64,000 nucleotides of DNA from Evansella halocellulosilytica (GTDB taxonomy: Bacteria > Bacillota > Bacilli > Bacillales > Salisediminibacteriaceae), in NCBI RefSeq assembly GCF_002335745.1, contig NZ_NIST01000001.1, positions 4,978,090 to 5,042,089 of the forward strand, given 5' to 3'. Below, in pieces: positions 21,225 through 30,916 of this stretch. The first letter of the stretch is position 1, and every line of letters starts with the position of its first letter. The position numbers were made by a program, and so were the translations under genes. Under the pieces are notes generated by a model. That model was not told the origin of the DNA and did no database searches. It saw only the letters and a program-made list of their open reading frames with translations.

Positions 21225-22091
21225 TTATCGTCGTTCAGCTTTTTTCATATAAGTGCCTGTGCAAATCGTCTCTGCTGGACCTGTCATCCATACTCGCCCA
21301 TCATCTGCCCACATAATTGTTAAATCTCCTCCGGCTAAGTGAACAACGACCTCTTCCCCTTTTGAACTGTATTCATTTAATACGGATGCGACAACAGCTG
21401 CACATGCTCCAGTGCCACATGCCTCTGTCACTCCAGAGCCTCTTTCCCATACACGGAAAATAATCTCATTTGAAGAGACAACCTCAACAAATTCCACATT
21501 GACGCCTTCAGGGAATCGCTCATGTTTTTCAATTAATGGACCTAAACTCATCAATGGGGCTTCATTAATTTCAGGTACAAAGAAAACAGCGTGCGGATTT
21601 CCCATTGAAACAGCAGTCATCAAATATTCTTGCTGTTCAGCTTTAATCGTCTCTCGCACAACTGGTTTATTGACTGCCCCTGTTAAAGGAATCTTTGTAG
21701 GATCAAAAGACGGGTTCCCCATATCAATCGTAATTTCCTTTACTGCCTCATCTGATTTGTCTGTTTTAACCGTCGCCGTTACATTTCCACCTAACGTTTC
21801 AATGCTCATTGTTTTATTATTGACTATTTTATGTTCATAGGCATATTTAGCTACACACCGAAGTCCATTTCCACAATTTTTCGCTTCTGAACCATCCTTG
21901 TTAAAAACTCGCATATGAACATCTGCTTTTTCAGAAGGGCTTATTAGGATTAATCCGTCAGAACCGATTCCAGTATGAATATTCGATACTTCAATCGCTA
22001 ATGATTCGAGTTCATCTTCTTGTAATGATTCTTCAAATGTATTAACAAAAATATATTGATTTCCTAATCCGTGCATTTTCGTAAATTTCAT
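21225..22091 (-). CDS. dapF: Diaminopimelate epimerase DapF
   Basis: A 288-residue enzyme that converts LL- to meso-diaminopimelate, the last step before lysine and the wall cross-link residue. Both catalytic cysteines are present: Cys73 in NCGNGLRC and Cys225 in EACGTGAC. The GSDGLILI and MGNPHAVFF blocks are also intact. I chose ATG 22091 ([11 protein letters not shown]), which follows AAAGGAAG; the longer upstream reading lacks homology. The 79-codon gene upstream ends 16 nt before it, so the two are likely co-transcribed. Confidence 0.95.
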   Translation of the reverse strand: MKFTKMHGLGNQYIFVNTFEESLQEDELESLAIEVSNIHTGIGSDGLILISPSEKADVHMRVFNKDGSEAKNCGNGLRCVAKYAYEHKIVNNKTMSIETLGGNVTATVKTDKSDEAVKEITIDMGNPSFDPTKIPLTGAVNKPVVRETIKAEQQEYLMTAVSMGNPHAVFFVPEINEAPLMSLGPLIEKHERFPEGVNVEFVEVVSSNEIIFRVWERGSGVTEACGTGACAAVVASVLNEYSSKGEEVVVHLAGGDLTIMWADDGRVWMTGPAETICTGTYMKKAERR

Positions 22092-22107
22092 ACTGGTCTT
22101 CCTTTCG

Positions 22108-22347
22108 TTATCTTCTAAGCTTTTCATTTGTCCAAAAATAATCGTCATCTGCTTCTAATATCGTCATCGTTTTTAAACAGCATGGAAGATTTAATCGTTG
22201 TTTCACCTTATCTTTAGCAAGTAACAATGATTCCTTGCTCATATGCGTTAAAACATTTGACTCACCACAATATGGACATTGTGATAAATATACTTCTCCC
22301 ATTTGCAAGTCATACGGCCAAGTGTGATCAAAAGGAATTGGTTTCAT
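22108..22347 (-). CDS. Small zinc-ribbon-like hypothetical protein
   Basis: A 79-residue protein of unknown function. It holds a CPYC pair near residue 24 and a CC pair near residue 56, so a single metal site is possible. A charged C-terminus ([13 protein letters not shown]) follows. The start at ATG 22347 lies after AGGTGG. It ends 16 nt before dapF starts and probably forms an operon with it. I do not recognise a named family. Confidence 0.75.
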   Translation of the reverse strand: MKPIPFDHTWPYDLQMGEVYLSQCPYCGESNVLTHMSKESLLLAKDKVKQRLNLPCCLKTMTILEADDDYFWTNEKLRR

Positions 22348-22440
22348 CTCATCGCCACCTAAATCGAATTTCATTTTATTTATTCTATCATATGTACCAC
22401 ATAATAGTGATGAAAATGAAGGCTAATAATTCCCATATTC

Positions 22441-22510
22441 CCCCAGGTGCCTGGCACTTGGAATTAATTAGTATTAATTAGTATTAATTAGTATTAATTA
22501 GAATTAATTA
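22441..22510. repeat. GTGCCTGGCAC palindrome followed by 10-bp tandem repeats
   Basis: A CCAGGTGCCTGGCACTTGG palindrome (22443-22461) is directly followed by about four units of the 10-mer AATTAGTATT (to roughly 22510). The palindrome belongs to the same family as those at 16.1, 31.5 and 35.5 kb; the short tandem array is a slippage-type repeat. Confidence 0.75.
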
Positions 22511-22530
22511 AAATGATATGGAGTGAAAAT

Positions 22531-22559
22531 AAAAAACTGCCGGATCGTTTCCGGCAGTC
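22531..22559 (-). terminator. Terminator of yuzB
   Basis: On the minus strand ACTGCCGGAAACGATCCGGCAGT is followed by TTTTTTA, directly after the stop at 22563. Confidence 0.9.
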
Positions 22560-22562
22560 GAA

Positions 22563-22799
22563 TTAAAACATAGGATTCTCTTCTAAAAATTGATATATAT
22601 TTGTTAGCAATTCTTCGTTTGTCTCCCCGCTAACCATTTCCCCGTTTACGAGGGCAAACTTTGTCATCGCACATTGTCCACAAAAGCTTAAGCAACCATA
22701 TTCAATAACATCCAGGTTCGGATCTTTTTCAAGCTCCTCTTTTACTTGTTGTGTACCGCTTGCTAAATTGCTAACACAAAACTCAATAATTGGTTTCAT
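22563..22799 (-). CDS. yuzB: YuzB, DUF1450 small cysteine protein
   Basis: A 78-residue protein of the DUF1450 family, the same length as B. subtilis YuzB. Cysteines occur at Cys8 (IEFCVSN) and in the block [21 protein letters not shown] (residues ~34-54), giving a possible metal or Fe-S site in a thioredoxin-like fold. Function unknown. CAGGAGTG precedes the ATG. It stands next to yutJ, as in B. subtilis. Confidence 0.9.
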   Translation of the reverse strand: MKPIIEFCVSNLASGTQQVKEELEKDPNLDVIEYGCLSFCGQCAMTKFALVNGEMVSGETNEELLTNIYQFLEENPMF

Positions 22800-23119
22800 G
22801 TTTCATTCACTCCTGTGCCAAACGATCATCTCAAACATCCTAACGCCTGCTTTTCATTTTGTCAACTGAACTAATCGCTGCAGCACGCATATTTTCTATA
22901 AATTGGTATTTCTGACGACCAAAAATATGGTCACAATGCTTTATATGAAGCATATTTAAGAAAAATAAAAGATTCTTAAAAATGTTGTTATTTCGACAAA
23001 TAACTGATAAAATTTAAATTGATTAACCGACGTTATTATTGTTACCAATGTGGATATGGAAGATAACATCTGTTTCCACCTGGGCACTATGAGTCGCACA
23101 GGAAGAGGAGGCTGATCAT
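22800..23119. other. Divergent intergenic region yuzB-yutJ
   Basis: About 320 bp with no gene. It should hold both divergent promoters. I see no clear consensus promoter, operator or structured RNA. Confidence 0.5.
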
Positions 23120-24190
23120 GTGCGAAATTTACTCATCTTAGGTGGCGGATATGGAGGACTACGTGTCATTCAAAAACTGCTTTCATCAAGCGGAATGCAT
23201 GATACGAGCATTACTTTGATTGAAAAAGAACCTTACCATAGCTTAAAAACAGAATTTTATGCATTAGCTGCTGGTACGGTTGCCGATAAACATCTAAGAA
23301 TGTCATTTCCTAACGATGTCCGTCTTGAATTGAAATTTGAAACCGTTTCCGAAATTGTTTTAGAAGAAAACCTAGTAAAACTTGCTGATGGTGAAGACCT
23401 TTCCTACGATGACCTCGTTATCGGTCTCGGTTGTGAAGACCGCTATCACAACGTACCTGGAGCACCGGAACATACGTTAAGTATTCAAAGTATGCGTAAA
23501 GCACGAAAGACGTATGAAGCACTACAAAGTGTAAAAGCAAATGGCACTGTCGCAATCGTTGGCGGCGGCCTAAGTGGAGTCGAACTCGCGAGTGAACTTC
23601 GTGAAAGCAGACCCGATCTTAAAGTAATGCTATTTGATCGAGGGAAAAATATCCTTTCCATGTTCCCTCCCAAGCTGTACAACTACGTGACAAACTGGCT
23701 CGTTGATAATGGTGTAGAAATTGTCAGTGAAGCCAATATTACCAAAGTTGAAGAACATATATTGTATAACCATGATGAACCCGTTTCTGCTGATGCGATT
23801 ATTTGGACAGCAGGGATACAAGCAAACCACCTCGTCCGTTCATTAGACGTCGAAAAAGATGGTATGGGGCGAGTTGTTGTAACGAAACATCACCAAGCAC
23901 CAGGGTATGACAATGTATTTGTTGTCGGCGACTGTGCAAAGTTAGACCATGCACCGAGCGCCCAGCTAGCTGAAGCCCAAGCGGAACAAATTGCGATGCT
24001 TTTAGAGAAAAAGTGGGCTGGCGAAGAGTTCCCAGATGAAATGCCGAAAATTAAATTAAAAGGTGTTTTAGGTTCATTAGGAAAAAAACACGGATTTGGA
24101 TTAATGGGAGAAAAACCATTAACTGGTCGAGTTCCACGTGTATTAAAGTCTGGTGTCTTATGGATGTATAAATATCATTCTGGGTCGTAA
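23120..24190 (+). CDS. yutJ: YutJ, type II NADH dehydrogenase-like protein
   Basis: A 356-residue flavoprotein with FAD motif LGGGYGGLRVIQKL at its N-terminus, a second nucleotide motif VAIVGGGLSGVELASEL near residue 137 and VFVVGDCAKLD near 268. It is a paralogue of yumB at 16.2 kb and matches YutJ in length. Electron transfer from NAD(P)H to quinone is likely, but YutJ itself has no firm function that I know of. The start is GTG 23120, after GAGGAGG; an ATG two bases upstream is out of frame. Confidence 0.9.
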   Translation: MRNLLILGGGYGGLRVIQKLLSSSGMHDTSITLIEKEPYHSLKTEFYALAAGTVADKHLRMSFPNDVRLELKFETVSEIVLEENLVKLADGEDLSYDDLVIGLGCEDRYHNVPGAPEHTLSIQSMRKARKTYEALQSVKANGTVAIVGGGLSGVELASELRESRPDLKVMLFDRGKNILSMFPPKLYNYVTNWLVDNGVEIVSEANITKVEEHILYNHDEPVSADAIIWTAGIQANHLVRSLDVEKDGMGRVVVTKHHQAPGYDNVFVVGDCAKLDHAPSAQLAEAQAEQIAMLLEKKWAGEEFPDEMPKIKLKGVLGSLGKKHGFGLMGEKPLTGRVPRVLKSGVLWMYKYHSGS

Positions 24191-24200
24191 TGAAACAACA

Positions 24201-24275
24201 AGCTCTTTTCGTATCTTAGGTTACAACTTGCTTCCGTTGCAAGAGTAGCTTAACCTTTAAGATAAGAACGAGAGC
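24201..24275. other. Long imperfect inverted repeat after yutJ
   Basis: AGCTCTTTTCGTATCTTAGG (24201 onward) is largely complementary to CCTTTAAGATAAGAACGAGAGC (ending 24275), with an inner stem CTTGC/GCAAG. This makes a stem of about 35 bp. It lies ten bases past the yutJ stop and could be a processing or termination structure, or a small palindromic element. Confidence 0.6.
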
Positions 24276-24290
24276 ATATATTTTTGCATC

Positions 24291-24346
24291 AAAAAGGGCT
24301 TCCTATTATCAGGATAACAAATACCGGCATGAGGGAAGCCCTTTCA
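24291..24346 (-). terminator. Terminator of yuzD
   Basis: On the minus strand AAGGGCTTCC pairs with GGAAGCCCTTTTTG across a long loop that contains a second small stem. Confidence 0.8.
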
Positions 24347-24349
24347 TAT

Positions 24350-24658
24350 TTATGATGATAATTGTTCAATTTTTTGATAAATGACTTTTAACTTTGGATT
24401 CCCTTCTGCCACCACTTCTCCATTAAGAACAACGAGCGGGTAAAAATATTCATCATCTAATATTTTTTCAGCATATTGTTTTTCTTCTGCAGTCGCAGGA
24501 GTATAAATATCACAATAGTTCATAACGATATTTTTATCCGAATATTTCCGATTTAAAGCAGCTTCTAACCATTCCATCGTTTCCTTCGCACTTGGTAAGT
24601 TTACACAACTTGCACATTTTATTTCTGCTCCGTAAACGGTAATATGAATTGGTTCCAT
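24350..24658 (-). CDS. yuzD: YuzD, DUF1462 disulfide-oxidoreductase-like protein
   Basis: A 102-residue thioredoxin-fold protein with a CASC active-site-like pair (CxxC) in GAEIKCASCVNLPSAKE, followed by the alpha-beta pattern of a small thioredoxin or glutaredoxin. B. subtilis YuzD has the same length and lies next to yutI. A role in Fe-S or disulfide chemistry is suggested only by neighbourhood. GGGGAGATACCTC precedes the ATG. Confidence 0.9.
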   Translation of the reverse strand: MEPIHITVYGAEIKCASCVNLPSAKETMEWLEAALNRKYSDKNIVMNYCDIYTPATAEEKQYAEKILDDEYFYPLVVLNGEVVAEGNPKLKVIYQKIEQLSS

Positions 24659-24834
24659 ATGAGGTATCTCCCCTTTTCACAATTGTCTTCTTTATTTTAA
24701 CATACCGCTATTATAGCGTCCCAGACATGAAAAAACACATTAAAATGGATACAATCATAAAATAAATAAGCTCAGTTCATGGATTTTTTTTATTATGGAT
24801 ATTATAATAGAGATAAAGAAAGGAGTGTTGTGCG

Positions 24835-25071
24835 ATGACAAATGCAACTATGGAAGATCAAGTGCAAGAAGTACTTGATAAATTACGCCCATTCCTCCTA
24901 CGTGATGGCGGGGATGTTGAGCTAGTAGGAATCGATGAAGGAGTCGTTAAAGTACGTTTAATGGGTGCTTGTGGTTCTTGCCCAAGTTCAACAATTACAC
25001 TAAAAGCGGGTATTGAACGCGCACTTCTTGAAGAAGTTCCAGGTGTAACAGAATTAGAACAAGTATTCTAA
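24835..25071 (+). CDS. yutI: NifU-like Fe-S scaffold YutI
   Basis: A 78-residue NifU C-terminal-domain protein with the cluster-binding CxxC in [14 protein letters not shown]. It acts as an Fe-S cluster carrier for target enzymes. AAAGGAGTG precedes the ATG, and a TATAAT box at 24803-24808 could be its -10 element. The IS1182-type element starts 16 nt past its stop, so its own terminator may have been displaced. Confidence 0.93.
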   Translation: MTNATMEDQVQEVLDKLRPFLLRDGGDVELVGIDEGVVKVRLMGACGSCPSSTITLKAGIERALLEEVPGVTELEQVF

Positions 25072-26795
25072 CTTTCAATTAATAAACGAGGCTGGGACAA
25101 AACCCAGTTAATAAGAGTGGCACTCACCGTCGGTGAGTGCCATTTCTTCTTTTTCAGTTATTCATATTATATTTTGGGTTGATTGTTTCAAAAAACACTC
25201 GCTTGCCGCGGGCACGGCTTCAGCTAATCGGGGTAAAATCGCCCCGATGGATCTTCTGCTCCTGCGGTTACTCGTCGCACAAGAGAAAGCTCTTGCTTTT
25301 CCCGCAGGCGTCTCGTGATTTTGACCCGCAACTTGGATAAGTCCGTCTAGTTTATACGTATACACAAAAAGGATACCTTCTGATAAAGTTAAAGTATCCA
25401 CACAAAAACAGAATCGGAGGTATCCTTATGTATAAAGATTATAACATGAATCAGATCATTTTGCCGATGGATTTAGCCTATAAACTTCAGGAAAATGATA
25501 TCGCTTTTGCCGTGAATGATATGGTAGAAGCCATCCCCGATGAGGCAGTCAGTGGATTTTTACGTACAACGGGCTGTCCGGCCTATCATCCCAGAATGAT
25601 GATGAAGATCATCCTTTGCGCCTATACACAATCTGTCTTCTCTGGGAGAAAAATTGAGGAGCTTTTGAAAGACAGTGTTCGGATGATGTGGCTGGCGCAA
25701 GGGTATGACCCAAGCTACCGTACGATCAACCGTTTTAGGGTACACCATGAAGTCCAAGAATTACTACGTCAGTGTTTCGTTCAATTCCGTTGTCAGCTGG
25801 TTAAAGAAAAGGTGATTGAAGATGAATCGATCTCATCGATGGCACAAAGATTGAGGCAAATGCAAATGAGTTTACGTTTGTCTGGCGTAAATCCGTTGAA
25901 AGGTACAGCACCCGTTTAGTTGAGAAATCCAATCAACTCTATGAGGAACTTCTAGAACATGAGATCATTCCTGCAATAGAACGGGATAGCCAAAAAGAAC
26001 TGTCTAACAAGGCGCTCGAAGAGGTCGTTCAGAAGTTGGATGAAACCATTGAAGGGTACGATAACCGGATTGAAACGACTCAAGACACACAGAAACGAAA
26101 ACAACTTCGCTCAGAACGGAAAGCACCTAAACAGTAGCGTAAAAAGTTCAAGGATTTTGCCGCGCGTAAACAAAAATACAAGCAGGATCTTGCGACCCTG
26201 GGAGATCGAAACAGCTATTCCAAGACAGACCATGATGCCACGTTTATGCGGATGAAAGATGACTACATGAAGAATGGTCAACTGAAAGCCGGATATAATC
26301 TTCAAATTGCAACCGAAGGACAATATACGCTCGCTTATGACATATTTCCAAATCCAACTGATACGCTGACGTTGATCCCTTTTTTGAATACAATTGAAAA
26401 AGGTTTCTTTTCGTTGCCATCATTTATCGTTGCGGATGCCGGTTATGGCAGCGAACAGAATTATGATGATGTGTTAAACAACCGCCAACGGATGCCACTC
26501 ATCACCTACAGCATGTATCGAAAAGAGAAGAAAAAAGCGTATAGAAACAATGCTTTTAACGTAGCCAATTGGCATTTTGATCAGGAGGGTGAAACATTTA
26601 TCTGTCCAAATGGTAAGAGAGTAAATTTCCGGTATACTTCGAATAAGACAGATAAAGCAGGGTTTCAACGCACGTTTAAGGTTTATGAATGTGAAGACTG
26701 TTCCGAGTGTCCCTTGCGGGCACAATGCAGTTAGAATAAAAAGTGGACACCCTCTAACAGAAAAGAGATAATACATCTAACAAGGAGGGGTTCAC

Positions 26796-27092
26796 ATGGG
26801 TGAACAACGGCAAAGGTATAATGAAGAATTTAAGCGTCAGACAGTTCGATTTGTTCAGGAACAAAAGAAGACAGTGACAGACATTGCAGAAGAATTGAAA
26901 ATTCCCACAAGTACTCTATATGAGTGGATAGCCCAATACCGAGAATTTGAGAATGAGCCAGTGGCAAGCGTAGATCGCATAAAAGAATTGGAACAGCGTC
27001 TTCGAGAAAAAGAGCGTGAAGCATCAGACGCACAGGAACAGTTGGCGATTTTAAAAAAGGCCGTGCACATCTTCAGCAATCCAAACAATTAA
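26796..27092 (+). CDS. IS3-family OrfA (helix-turn-helix transposase subunit)
   Basis: A 98-residue protein with an N-terminal HTH (QTVRFVQEQKKTVTDIAEEL, then STLYEWIAQY) and a C-terminal leucine-zipper-like coiled coil (IKELEQRLREKEREASDAQE), the usual OrfA layout. AAGGAGGGG precedes the ATG. Near its end lies AAAAAAG (27053-27059), the standard slippery heptamer for programmed -1 frameshifting into OrfB. Confidence 0.9.
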   Translation: MGEQRQRYNEEFKRQTVRFVQEQKKTVTDIAEELKIPTSTLYEWIAQYREFENEPVASVDRIKELEQRLREKEREASDAQEQLAILKKAVHIFSNPNN

Positions 27093-27968
27093 GGTTTGAA
27101 TTTATAGAAAACCATCGCGCCGAGTTTTCTGTGACGAAGATGTGCAAGGTGTTAGGCGTGTCGCGAAGCGGTTTTCATAAGTGGAGAAATCACACTCCTA
27201 GTCCGCAAGAGCAGCGGGAAAAAGCGGTGAAAGAACGTATCCTCTACCATTATCATGATTCCGAGAAACGATATGGTGCTCCTAAAATTACCGAACTATT
27301 ACTTCAAGAGGGGTATAAAATTAGTGATCGCACAGTTGGGATCTACATGAATGATTTAGGGGTTCACTCTTGTGTGGTCAAGAAGTTTCGTGTCCGTACT
27401 ACCGATTCGAACCATAACCATCCCATCGCTCCTAATACATTGGATCAACAGTTTACCGTGTCAGCTCCTAACAAAGTGTGGGTGTCAGATATCACATATA
27501 TCCCCTGCCGAGAAGGACGTCAATATTTAGCAACCATCTTAGACCTATGTACACGGGAAATTGTGGGGTGGCGACTTGATAACCACATGTCTAACGAGTT
27601 AGTTCTTGATGCCTTAAAGGATGCTTACCATGCAAGAAAGCCAGAAAAGGGGCTCCTTCATCACTCGGATCGTGGTACGCAATATGCTTCACATGCGTAC
27701 CGACAACAGCTAGAGGATTTCGGTATGGAAGCGAGTATGAGCCGTACTGGAAACTGTTATGATAACGCTTGTGCCGAATCGTTCTTCAGCCTTCTAAAAA
27801 AAAGAATTAATGCAAGGTCAACGATTTAAGACGAAGAAGAAAGCCTACACCGAAGTATATCGTTATATCGAGTTCTTCTATAACCGCAAACGAATTCACA
27901 GTAGTCTTGGGTATGTATCCCCAACTTATTATTTTCAACATTTTTATCGACAAGAGATCAGTGCTTAA
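27060..27968 (+). pseudogene. IS3-family OrfB (DDE integrase), frameshifted near the end
   Basis: OrfB is read in the -1 frame after the AAAAAAG slip site; an internal GTG at 27131 also opens it. The rve integrase core is complete: D in VWVSDITYIP, D in HHSDRGTQYAS and E in NACAESFFS. Then a run of eight A at 27796-27803 (seven would keep frame) shifts the reading and ends it at 27829. The lost last part (MQGQRFKTKKKAYTEVYRYI to QEISA, stop at 27966) is still readable in another frame. It is probably inactive unless slippage at the A run restores it. Confidence 0.85.
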
Positions 27969-28573
27969 AAACAGGCCAAGAAAGGTCCTTCTTCACGTAA
28001 CCACCAACCAGATAATAGAGCGAAAGGGTCAAGCGGTTTAGGCTTGACGCATTCGCGACATTATCTAAGCTTTTAAAAAGTGAAGAAGGGTCTGTACTTC
28101 AAACGAGTATCCAATATTCTGTTATGAGGTGTCTACTTTTTTGACATAGGTCCACAATGTACAAAGGCCAAAGAGGGAAATAACCGAAAGGTTTATTACA
28201 ATGAAAAATGGGAGAACCAAAAAGCTTATATTCGTGAAGTGCTTTCGGAACAGAAAACAGGCGAGATTTACGGGAAACGTAAAATCGATGTCGAGCCAGT
28301 CTTCGGGTTTCTGAAGGCTAATTTGCATTTCACCCGAACGTCGGTGAGAGGCAAGAAGAAGGTAAAAAATGAATTAGGATTTGCACTTATGGCGGTGAAC
28401 TTGAGAAAGTACACCGCCCGACAGTCTCATCAACCTATTTTAGGTCAACAAAACGGTGCCAACTATCGAAAAGCGATAATTGACACCGTTTTTTACTTAA
28501 TTTGAGACTGTTTTGTCCCAGCCCCGTTTTTTATATGACATATATGCTTACTTTAAGTACAATCCAATGTTCA

Positions 28574-29551
28574 CTAAAAAATCTCCTCATTTAGGAGCGC
28601 TTCCGGTCGTTCCCCCCGTAAAACATTTACGATATTCCTGCTTGCAAGCTTAGCCATGTCATATCTTGTTTCAACACTCGCACTTCCGATATGCGGCAAA
28701 GCGACAACATTACGAAATTGAAGAAGTGGGTGATCAGCTCCGATCGGTTCTTCTTTAAATACATCTAATCCAGCACCAGCAATCTCTTTTTCAGCTAAAG
28801 CTTTTGTCAGGGCTTCTTCGTCGACTACGCCTCCACGTGAAGCATTTATAAAAATCGCAGATGGTTTCATACGCTTAAAAACGTTTTCCGTAAACATATT
28901 TTTTGTTTCATCAGTCAGCGGCGCAAGACAAACGATGTAATCGGACATTTCAATGAGCTCATCAAATGGAGTATAAGTTGCATCAAGAGCTTTTTCAACA
29001 TCTTCTTTTCTTGAACGGTTATAGTATAAAATGTTCATATCAAATCCTGACGCCCTTTTTGCTACAGCAGAACCTATTCTTCCCATTCCGACAATCCCAA
29101 TCGTCTTATGATGAATATCAGTTCCGGCTAATAATAAAGGTCCCCAGTTTTTCCATTTGCCATCCTTAATATATTCCGCTGATTCCACAATCCGCCGTCC
29201 GGTCGCCATAAGTAGTGCGAATGTTAAATCTGCAGTCGTGTCTGTTAAAACGTCTGGTGTATTGCAAACGGCAATACCGTGTTTAGAAGCTGCTTCAACA
29301 TCAATATTATCAAAGCCGACAGCTAAATTGGCCACAACTTTTAATTTTGGTGCTTGCTCGATCAGTTCTGCGTCAATTTGGTCAGACAACATCGTAAATA
29401 ATCCATCTGCTTTTTTCGCCTCTTCTAACAAAACCTGAAGAGGTACAGGTTCTTCCTCTTTCGGCCAAACGTTAACCTCAGCATACTCTCGCAATGGTAT
29501 AAGTGCTTCTTCTGGTACTCGTCTCGTTACATAAACATATGGTTTTTCCAT
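28574..29551 (-). CDS. D-isomer 2-hydroxyacid dehydrogenase (glyoxylate/hydroxypyruvate reductase type)
   Basis: A 325-residue NAD(P)-dependent dehydrogenase. The Rossmann motif GIVGMGRIGSAVAKRA lies near residue 152, the substrate-binding loop VANLAVGFDNID near 75, the catalytic Arg in NASRGGVVDEEAL near 237, and the Glu/His pair in VFKEEPIGADHPLL and LPHIGSASVETR. This is the GhrB/GyaR-like branch, acting on glyoxylate, hydroxypyruvate or 2-ketogluconate; the exact substrate is open. GGGGAG precedes the ATG. A B. subtilis counterpart would be of the yvcT type. It lies just outside the IS1182 end. Confidence 0.9.
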   Translation of the reverse strand: MEKPYVYVTRRVPEEALIPLREYAEVNVWPKEEEPVPLQVLLEEAKKADGLFTMLSDQIDAELIEQAPKLKVVANLAVGFDNIDVEAASKHGIAVCNTPDVLTDTTADLTFALLMATGRRIVESAEYIKDGKWKNWGPLLLAGTDIHHKTIGIVGMGRIGSAVAKRASGFDMNILYYNRSRKEDVEKALDATYTPFDELIEMSDYIVCLAPLTDETKNMFTENVFKRMKPSAIFINASRGGVVDEEALTKALAEKEIAGAGLDVFKEEPIGADHPLLQFRNVVALPHIGSASVETRYDMAKLASRNIVNVLRGERPEALLNEEIF

Positions 29552-29646
29552 AAACGTCTCCCCTTCTACCTCTCATATCACGACCATTATAAACCTTTCA
29601 GTCAAAGATGAGCAATTTTTTCGGAGGGCTTGGCCATTTACAGACT

Positions 29647-29689
29647 TAAAAACGAAAGCACAGCTGTATTATACGTAGGAGCTGTGCTT
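29647..29689 (-). terminator. Terminator overlapping the end of yutH
   Basis: On the minus strand AAGCACAGCT pairs with AGCTGTGCTT and is followed by TCGTTTTT. The 5' arm lies inside the last codons of yutH. Confidence 0.8.
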
Positions 29690-30742
29690 GATCGAAGGTG
29701 TTTGAAACCATAGAGGACAATGGTTCGTCTTCTGAAGATGCGGATAACGAGTTGTTAAATATAAAAACAGTTTTTCATAATCAGCAGAGCGGTCAAATAA
29801 GTTCATACAGTTCTGTCTCATGCTTGCACGCTCTTCACTATACACAGTTTGATAATATGCTTCTATTTGTTCGAAATAATGTGTCGGGAACATGCATCTT
29901 GCAAGAAGTAATTTTTGATCAAAGAGTGAAAGCGGATGATATGCTTCATAATCGTTCAAAAATTCATTAATGATATGCAGCTGGTTGCTCTCTTCCTCAT
30001 TCATCCAATAGCTTCGGACATACTCTGTAATATCACGTGTATAATGATCATATAAAAAATCTGTCGGTACTTTTAATGAAGAAAGCTCATGCTCATGTAC
30101 CGTAAGCCATGTATTTTCTCTAAAACGGTGGTGGCAGATTGTGTTTCCGCCTGCTGATAAAACGGGTTCATCTATTAATAAATCTGCAGTCATTTGAATT
30201 GCATTCTCACATAAACCAAGATAATAAGGAAAGCTTATTAAAAACTGTTCATCTAAATCTGTTTTCATTCTTTCCTGCCTCATTCGCACATACCATTTCT
30301 CTAGCTGATCCAACCTTCGCTCCCACTTTAATTTCCAAGCACTTATGCCGAAAGTCATCTCAGTATTTTTCGTATATTGCGGTGAATAGGTCATCCCTTT
30401 TTCATGAAACTTTGCTAATCTTGTTCCAATTTTATCGACGTTAAACGTATTTATATCTTGGAAATGAGGCTTTTCAATCGAGAATAAAACGGCTTCTCCT
30501 CCATCATGTGAAATAGCTTTTCGGTCCCCTTCTGGCTTTACGTATTGAGCTAATCCTCTTTCTCCATAATATCGAAGCCAATTAGCCATATTGATTTGTT
30601 CATCTAATTGATTCATATTTCGCTCATCAATCGTTCGAACTAAATACTCATCACCATTTGCTAAAACGACAAGATCATCTCCAACGTATAAGACATCGTC
30701 TAAATAAATTCGAAAGTGGTCAAATAGTTGTCTGTCTAACAC
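29669..30742 (-). CDS. yutH: Spore coat-associated protein YutH (CotS/aminoglycoside-phosphotransferase fold)
   Basis: A 357-residue member of the YutH/CotS kinase-like family of spore coat proteins. It has an ATP-grasp-like N-lobe and a C-lobe resembling aminoglycoside phosphotransferases, but the catalytic HGD motif appears degraded to CHHRFRENTW near residue 205. It may therefore bind rather than phosphorylate. The start GTG 30742 follows TTGGAGGGACC; the upstream TTG of the open frame overlaps that box. Expression in the mother cell during sporulation is expected from homologues. Confidence 0.87.
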   Translation of the reverse strand: MLDRQLFDHFRIYLDDVLYVGDDLVVLANGDEYLVRTIDERNMNQLDEQINMANWLRYYGERGLAQYVKPEGDRKAISHDGGEAVLFSIEKPHFQDINTFNVDKIGTRLAKFHEKGMTYSPQYTKNTEMTFGISAWKLKWERRLDQLEKWYVRMRQERMKTDLDEQFLISFPYYLGLCENAIQMTADLLIDEPVLSAGGNTICHHRFRENTWLTVHEHELSSLKVPTDFLYDHYTRDITEYVRSYWMNEEESNQLHIINEFLNDYEAYHPLSLFDQKLLLARCMFPTHYFEQIEAYYQTVYSEERASMRQNCMNLFDRSADYEKLFLYLTTRYPHLQKTNHCPLWFQTPSIKHSSYV

Positions 30743-30916
30743 ACTTGGTCCCTCCAATACGTGCAACTCTTAAAACAGTGTATGTTATATCCGCCCAATC
30801 TGTTCATTTATTCGTATAAACGGCTGCATCATGTAAAAAATAATCAAGTAACACTGTTTAAACAACAATGAGAACGTGACCGCATATACTTTTGGAAAAG
30901 GACTTAGGGTGATGAG

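Larger units (their letters stand above)
26728..28152 (+). mobile_element. IS3-family (IS150-like) element inside IS1182
   Basis: Inverted ends related to AAAAAGTNGACACC...TAACAGA occur at both sides (left near 26735-26763, right complement near 28115-28145). The 7-bp direct repeat CACAATG flanks the insertion (26721-26727 and 28153-28159), and the interrupted transposase resumes in phase after it. The exact tips are uncertain by a few bases, since IS3 elements usually duplicate 3-5 bp. Confidence 0.85.
25428..28505 (+). pseudogene. IS1182 transposase, frameshifted, stopped and split
   Basis: The reading frame starts at 25428 after GGAGGTATCC. Three lesions are visible. A one-base deletion near 25830 changes IFIDGTKIEAN into an early stop at 25919. 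An in-frame TAG lies at 26134-26136. The nested IS3 element (26728-28152) splits codon QC|T. Pieces of the N-terminal DUF772-type domain, the DDE core (AYDIFPNPTDTLTLIPFL, VADAGYGSEQNYDDV) and the C-terminal KRKIDVEPVFGFLKANL block are all recognisable. It cannot make an active protein. Confidence 0.9.
25087..28526 (+). mobile_element. IS1182-family element interrupted by a nested IS3-family element
   Basis: The ends are the inverted repeat CGRGGCTGGGACAAAAC (25087-25103 and 28510-28526, 16 of 17 bases matching). Without the nested 1.4-kb IS3 unit the element is about 2.0 kb, normal for IS1182. The left 320 bp are untranslated and include a hairpin repeat (CTGCGGTTACTCGTCGCA) in antisense relative to the transposase, as in the decayed copy at 3.7-4.8 kb. 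It separates yutI from the hydroxyacid dehydrogenase gene. Confidence 0.9.
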
